Source: an uncultured Flavobacteriales bacterium (GTDB lineage Bacteria; Bacteroidota; Bacteroidia; Flavobacteriales_D; Crocinitomicaceae). From it: DNA of 9,281 nt. The DNA is taken from contig CAJWCX010000026.1 in the NCBI GenBank assembly GCA_913031405.1, positions 1 through 9,281 on the forward strand. Direction: 5' to 3'. Made by a program: the position numbers and the translations under genes. Of the stretch, positions 6,628 through 9,281 are shown one piece after another; within the stretch, counting starts at the first letter, position 1; each line of letters begins with the position of its first letter. The notes under the pieces were generated by a model that was not told the DNA's origin, ran no database searches, and was given only the letters and a program-made list of their open reading frames with translations.

Positions 6628-7329
6628 ATGGTTAAAGCTATAGTTTCTTTCACGTTTATTTGTTCCATCTCATTTTTTGGATTTATGCAGTGTGAACGTA
6701 TTCTATTAAAAGGAAAAGTAGTTGATAGTCTTCAGCCTAGGTCTTTTTACAATCTTATGGTGTTTAATAAAACAACTGGAAAAGGAGTTTTTGGTCGTCC
6801 AGACGGAAATTTCAGTGCTTATGTTTTGAAAGGAGATCGAATTATTCTATCAATCAAGAATTATCCAAAATATGAATTTATTGTTGAGCCTGATTCCAAT
6901 TGTCAGTTTTTGATTCATAAAGAAATTGAGAGATTGCCTCAAGAATTAGATGAAGTCATTATACGTCCATTAAAAACATTGAATCAAATCAAGGAAGAGC
7001 GTGCAGAACTTGCCATGCGAGACACTCGAATTGTTTCAGGTTTAAGTGCTTTTGAAAGTCCTATTACTGCGCTTTATCAAGCCTTATCCAAAAAGGAGAG
7101 AAATAAACGTTGGATTGCCGAGCAAGAATTTAAAGATGATAAAGCGAGAATCGTAAAAGAATTACTGGCTCTTTATGTGGCTTATGACATCATTGAGTTG
7201 GATTCAGATAGGTTCGATTCTTTTATTTCGTTTTTGAACATCAATGAAGATTTTCTCAAAACAGCCAGTGAAATGGAGTTGGTGCTTTTTATCAAGGATA
7301 AATACGAGCATTTTAGATCTTTGCGATAG
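6628..7329 (+). CDS. Secreted protein of unknown function with a carboxypeptidase-regulatory-like N-domain
   Basis: A 233-residue protein with an N-terminal hydrophobic helix (about 4-20, AIVSFTFICSISFFGF) that is probably a signal peptide; C22 lacks a proper lipobox, so a lipoprotein is unlikely. Residues about 25-90 resemble the beta-sandwich repeats (CarboxypepD_reg-like) that begin many Bacteroidota envelope proteins: LKGKVVDS, then a turn with VFGRPDGNFSAYVLKGD. LDEVIIRP (107-113) echoes the linker that follows such domains in TonB-dependent receptors, but no barrel follows. The rest (114-233) is charged and helix-rich, with ERAELAMRDTR, SALYQALSKKER-like and ELLALYVAYDI segments. No catalytic motif is seen. 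It is probably periplasmic or outer-surface and belongs to a conserved Bacteroidota family without a known function that I recognise only loosely. It sits six bases behind the M50 protease gene and its stop directly abuts the stop of the opposing GT2 gene. Confidence 0.7.
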   Translation: MVKAIVSFTFICSISFFGFMQCERILLKGKVVDSLQPRSFYNLMVFNKTTGKGVFGRPDGNFSAYVLKGDRIILSIKNYPKYEFIVEPDSNCQFLIHKEIERLPQELDEVIIRPLKTLNQIKEERAELAMRDTRIVSGLSAFESPITALYQALSKKERNKRWIAEQEFKDDKARIVKELLALYVAYDIIELDSDRFDSFISFLNINEDFLKTASEMELVLFIKDKYEHFRSLR

Positions 7330-8499
7330 TTACTGCTGAAGGCGCTCTGTTCTTTGCCAAATGCTATTTTTACTACCCTTCAGAAATTTAAAGAATCCAA
7401 TTAATAAAGCGATATTCATCGAGATGAAGTGAGTCATGTATCGAAAAGTTTTTAAATGAACTCCTAACTTGGATAGAAACAAATCAATGAGAACAATAGT
7501 GACGCTTGATAGGTAAGCGAAAAACAAGAATTGATTTAGGCTAGATTCTTTGTAGGTCAAAATCAGAATGACAAACGATATTAGCAGTAAAAATGGGCTA
7601 ATCCATCGAAGTACTTTATGAGAAAAGAAGACGAATGATATTTTATTAAATTTGAACAAAGCGGAAAAAAAATGACTAAGGTTCTGAAAGTTTCCTGCTG
7701 AGATTCTTATTTTTCTCTTGAACTCGGTCTTTAGGTTATTACTTACATCTTCGTATACAATGGCTTTAGGTTCATTGATACAAATTTTCCCTTTTTCTAA
7801 GACACACATATTTAAAAAGAAATCATCGACCAAATAAGTTTCAGGAACCTTAGTAAACAACGCTTTTCTAATAGCAAAACATCCTCCAAATGGTCCCATC
7901 ATTGTTCCCCATAACAGGCCTTCAGCATTTTTAAGCTGCCCTTCTATAGAGATATATGATTTTTCAGGAATTGAAATACCTGTCTCATTCATCCCGAAAT
8001 TTTTCATATGACTGTCTACAAGCCCTATATCACAGTTCGCAAAATGATGAGTCATTTGATAGACTGTATCTTCTGTAAAGATAACATTAGCATCAGTGAG
8101 AATAAGAACATCTCCTTTGGCTCTATCATACAGTGAATTAATGATTTTTATTTTTCCACTTCTTTCGTTGAAGGGAATATGATAGAGGTTTTCAATTTTA
8201 TACACGTATTGCTCAACAATTTCATTGGTTCTATCGGAACATTGATCCGTACCGATAATGATTTCCATTTTTTCTTCCGGATAACTTGAACTGAGAATAC
8301 TTTTGATTTTGTTTTCAATAACAAGTTCTTCATTATATGCCGCAATTAAAATAGAAATTGAGGGATATTCTTTATTTTGTTTAGGGATTACTTGTTTTTT
8401 TGAATTAGCGATTAAAATCGTAAATACTGGATACACCAAGTAAGTATATATAACAGGAATTAGGCAAGTCCAAAATATGATGTGTAAATAAGGCTCCAC
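7330..8499 (-). CDS. Membrane-anchored family 2 glycosyltransferase (processive CESA-like type)
   Basis: A 389-residue GT2 enzyme that adds sugars from nucleotide donors at the inner membrane. A hydrophobic anchor (about 5-31) precedes the GT-A catalytic domain (48-270): SILIAAYNE (49-57), GTDQCSDRT (83-91, nucleotide contact), D136 in LTDAN (the metal-binding DxD position), GPFGGCFAIRK (202-212, acceptor region), VDDFF (224-228, the catalytic aspartate), and KRKIRISAGNFQ (261-272), which stands where processive enzymes carry QxxRW but is a divergent form. Three C-terminal hydrophobic segments (about 287-316, 323-342, 355-373) end in a WQRTER tail typical of the group. The start is GTG at 8499, nine bases after the preceding GT4 stop; the next in-frame Met is residue 77, which would remove the anchor and the first motif, so GTG is very likely right. 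Capsule, exopolysaccharide or O-antigen synthesis is inferred; the sugar is unknown. Confidence 0.9.
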   Translation of the reverse strand: MEPYLHIIFWTCLIPVIYTYLVYPVFTILIANSKKQVIPKQNKEYPSISILIAAYNEELVIENKIKSILSSSYPEEKMEIIIGTDQCSDRTNEIVEQYVYKIENLYHIPFNERSGKIKIINSLYDRAKGDVLILTDANVIFTEDTVYQMTHHFANCDIGLVDSHMKNFGMNETGISIPEKSYISIEGQLKNAEGLLWGTMMGPFGGCFAIRKALFTKVPETYLVDDFFLNMCVLEKGKICINEPKAIVYEDVSNNLKTEFKRKIRISAGNFQNLSHFFSALFKFNKISFVFFSHKVLRWISPFLLLISFVILILTYKESSLNQFLFFAYLSSVTIVLIDLFLSKLGVHLKTFRYMTHFISMNIALLIGFFKFLKGSKNSIWQRTERLQQ

Positions 8500-8508
8500 A
8501 ATAATGAT

Positions 8509-9281
8509 TTACAATTTAAGAACAGCACTAATTTTTTTAGCAACCAATTCTGTCGAAAAGTTGCACTGAATAAACTTTCTTCCAGCATTTCCAATATCGG
8601 TACAATGTTGTTCGTCATTTAAAAGTAGGGAAAGTTTCTCTATGAAATCGTCTTTTGTTTCGCATACCGGAATAATGGGAGGAAGATCCAGTCCTTCAGC
8701 TGCATGAGCACTAAGTACGCAAGGGACTCCCATGGACATGGCCTCAATGACCTTCATCTTCACTCCCGACCCAGACAGTAAAGGTGCAACAAATATACCA
8801 TGAGTCGCCATAAATTCTTTTGAGGAATCTACAAAGCCATGAAGGCGAATATTTTTTGTTTTTGAGAGAGCTGAAATTTCTTCGGAAAAGCTTCCTGCAA
8901 TTTCGAAATGAATAAAAGGAAACTGCTTGATCAAGTTGTAAAATACATTTTCAACAAACCACAATACACCCTCCTTATTGGGAGCCCAATTAAAAGCACC
9001 CAGAAAGCATATTGACTTTTCAATTTTAGGAGCTCTAAGTTCATGAATCATAGATACAGGAACATAATGGGAATGATCGGAATATTGTTTGAAAAATGCT
9101 TGGTCTATATCTGAAATAGAGAAGATTGAGTCGACTTTATTCAAAAAGTTCAATTCAAAAGATTTTAGTCTTTTAGACAGGTGTTTGAGGTACCATTTTT
9201 TGAATGGATTGTCTTCCCCTTGTGAAAGGTCGTTCCATATTTTGTGTTCTATATTATGCGCTCTATAGATAAGGTGAGCAC
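8509..9281 (-). CDS. GT4-type (group 1) glycosyltransferase, C-terminal part only
   Basis: The last 257 codons of a glycosyltransferase whose beginning lies past the right edge. The frame stays open to position 9281, and the upstream residues YRAHNIEHKIWN match the usual N-domain of retaining GT-B enzymes, so the TTG at 9153 is an internal Leu and not a start. The C-domain follows: CFLGAFNWAPNKEGVLWF, FEIAGSF, LHGFVDSS, and the donor-binding GSGVKMKVIEAMSMGVPCV with its glutamate, the counterpart of the EX7E region. It would transfer a sugar from a nucleotide donor in the cytoplasm to a lipid-linked or surface glycan intermediate. The GT2 gene begins nine bases downstream on the same strand, so the two are probably in one surface-polysaccharide operon that extends to the right. 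Specificity cannot be read from the sequence. Confidence 0.9.
   Translation of the reverse strand, partial: AHLIYRAHNIEHKIWNDLSQGEDNPFKKWYLKHLSKRLKSFELNFLNKVDSIFSISDIDQAFFKQYSDHSHYVPVSMIHELRAPKIEKSICFLGAFNWAPNKEGVLWFVENVFYNLIKQFPFIHFEIAGSFSEEISALSKTKNIRLHGFVDSSKEFMATHGIFVAPLLSGSGVKMKVIEAMSMGVPCVLSAHAAEGLDLPPIIPVCETKDDFIEKLSLLLNDEQHCTDIGNAGRKFIQCNFSTELVAKKISAVLKL

Noticed and set aside
9151..9153. TTG as the start of the GT4 glycosyltransferase
   Set aside because: The frame continues open to the right edge and the residues upstream (YRAHNIEHKIWN) are typical of this enzyme family, so the gene is cut by the window and this codon is internal.
1..9281. Defence island, mobile element, CRISPR array, tRNA or rRNA gene
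   Set aside because: I saw no direct repeats with regular spacing, transposase, integrase, inverted terminal repeats or structural RNA signature by reading both strands; small RNAs without a familiar motif cannot be excluded.

Overview
The window looks like a chromosomal segment of a Bacteroidota bacterium, probably of the flavobacterial/cryomorph kind. The evidence is low G+C content, weak or absent Shine-Dalgarno sites, several TAnnTTTG octamers (the -7 box of the Bacteroidota housekeeping sigma factor) upstream of genes, and protein families with a Bacteroidota flavour. The lineage is inferred from these traits and not from any database comparison. Ten protein genes were found, two of them cut by the window edges. 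No RNA gene, insertion sequence, CRISPR array, prophage or attachment site was seen.

Left part, 1-3521, all on the minus strand. Reading in the direction of transcription: a CPBP-family membrane protease, a class I/II PLP aminotransferase, a DEDDh exonuclease fused to a GIY-YIG nuclease with a UvrC-like cysteine cluster, and the start of a PhnP-like metallo-beta-lactamase-fold hydrolase that runs off the left edge. The last two overlap by four bases (ATGA). The CPBP gene has a good two-part promoter in the 132-bp divergent region 3522-3653.

Middle part, 3654-7329, all on the plus strand. An ECF sigma factor without a visible anti-sigma partner is followed, after an 80-bp gap holding a hairpin and a -7-like box, by a tight cluster: ffh (signal recognition particle GTPase), a site-2-type membrane metalloprotease overlapping ffh by one base, and a secreted protein of unknown function six bases further on. 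The cluster shares a theme of membrane targeting, membrane proteolysis and the cell envelope.

Right part, 7330-9281, minus strand. Two glycosyltransferase genes 9 bp apart: a GT4-type enzyme open at the right edge and a membrane-anchored GT2 starting with GTG. They look like the end of a surface-polysaccharide gene cluster. The GT2 stop codon abuts the stop codon of the plus-strand secreted protein with no base between them.

Most of the window is ordinary housekeeping or cell-surface content. No convincing new multi-gene system was found. The points most worth a second look are the exonuclease/GIY-YIG/cysteine-cluster fusion, the ffh-protease-secreted protein cluster, and the zero-gap convergent junction.
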